This document shows, in pieces, positions 5,785 to 5,787 of a stretch of DNA of 5,787 bases. Below the pieces are notes generated by a model. It made no database searches, had not been told where the DNA came from, and worked only from the letters and a program-made list of their open reading frames with translations. Made by a program: the position numbers and the translations under genes. Source of the DNA: an uncultured Fimbriimonadales bacterium (GTDB lineage Bacteria > Armatimonadota > Fimbriimonadia > Fimbriimonadales > GBS-DC). The stretch spans positions 1 to 5,787 of the forward strand of contig CALGZO010000001.1 of NCBI GenBank assembly GCA_937934465.1. The letters run 5' to 3'. The stretch's first letter is position 1. Every line of letters begins with the position of its first letter.

Positions 5785-5787
5785 TAT

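Larger units (their letters stand above)
5538..5787. other. Non-coding repeat-rich region after the LTxxQ gene
   Basis: These 250 bp contain no plausible gene on either strand; minus-strand frames here are extensions of antisense frames from the LTxxQ gene. They hold at least four palindromes, listed separately. The next gene must lie beyond the right edge. Confidence 0.75.

Overview
This window carries part or all of five protein genes in a GC-rich (roughly 60 %) bacterial genome. No rRNA, tRNA, CRISPR array or transposase is visible. A sigma-54 gene, a TgpA-type membrane transglutaminase, a GH130 enzyme and a secreted LTxxQ-repeat protein, followed by clustered GGTTCCCCC palindromes, would fit a free-living, possibly thermophilic member of Armatimonadota or a neighbouring deep-branching phylum. 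That placement is only an impression from gene content and style; nothing in the window proves it.

Layout. Bases 2-490 (+) hold the C-terminal third of RpoN, with its DNA-binding helix-turn-helix and an intact RpoN box; the rest of the gene lies to the left. It meets a three-gene minus-strand cluster tail to tail, and the two stop codons overlap in the tetranucleotide CTAA. Read in its own direction the cluster runs: a membrane-anchored transglutaminase-like protease/peptidase (4737-2680), the DNA polymerase III delta subunit holA (2690-1581, start overlapping the previous stop by 11 bp), and a GH130 beta-mannoside phosphorylase/hydrolase (1563-487, GTG start behind a strong AAGGAGGT site, 17 bp after holA). 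The tight spacing implies one transcript, although the three functions (cell-surface protein, clamp-loader subunit, sugar enzyme) do not form an obvious pathway. The usual MoxR ATPase and DUF58 partners of the transglutaminase are not next to it.

A 113-bp divergent intergenic region (4738-4850) separates the cluster from a plus-strand gene for a secreted, Spy/CpxP-like (LTxxQ) protein of 228 aa (4851-5537). That protein consists of two 66-residue homologous repeats plus a charged low-complexity tail. An extended -10 promoter and a strong ribosome binding site precede it, and a 10-codon mini-ORF overlaps its start codon as ATGA. The last 250 bp (5538-5787) are non-coding and packed with perfect or near-perfect palindromes, one of which has a T-run on the minus strand and could terminate a transcript entering from the right.

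I see no clear previously undescribed multi-gene system here. The items most worth a second look are the duplicated LTxxQ protein with its overlapping mini-ORF, the nested palindromic elements, and the transglutaminase-holA-GH130 gene order.
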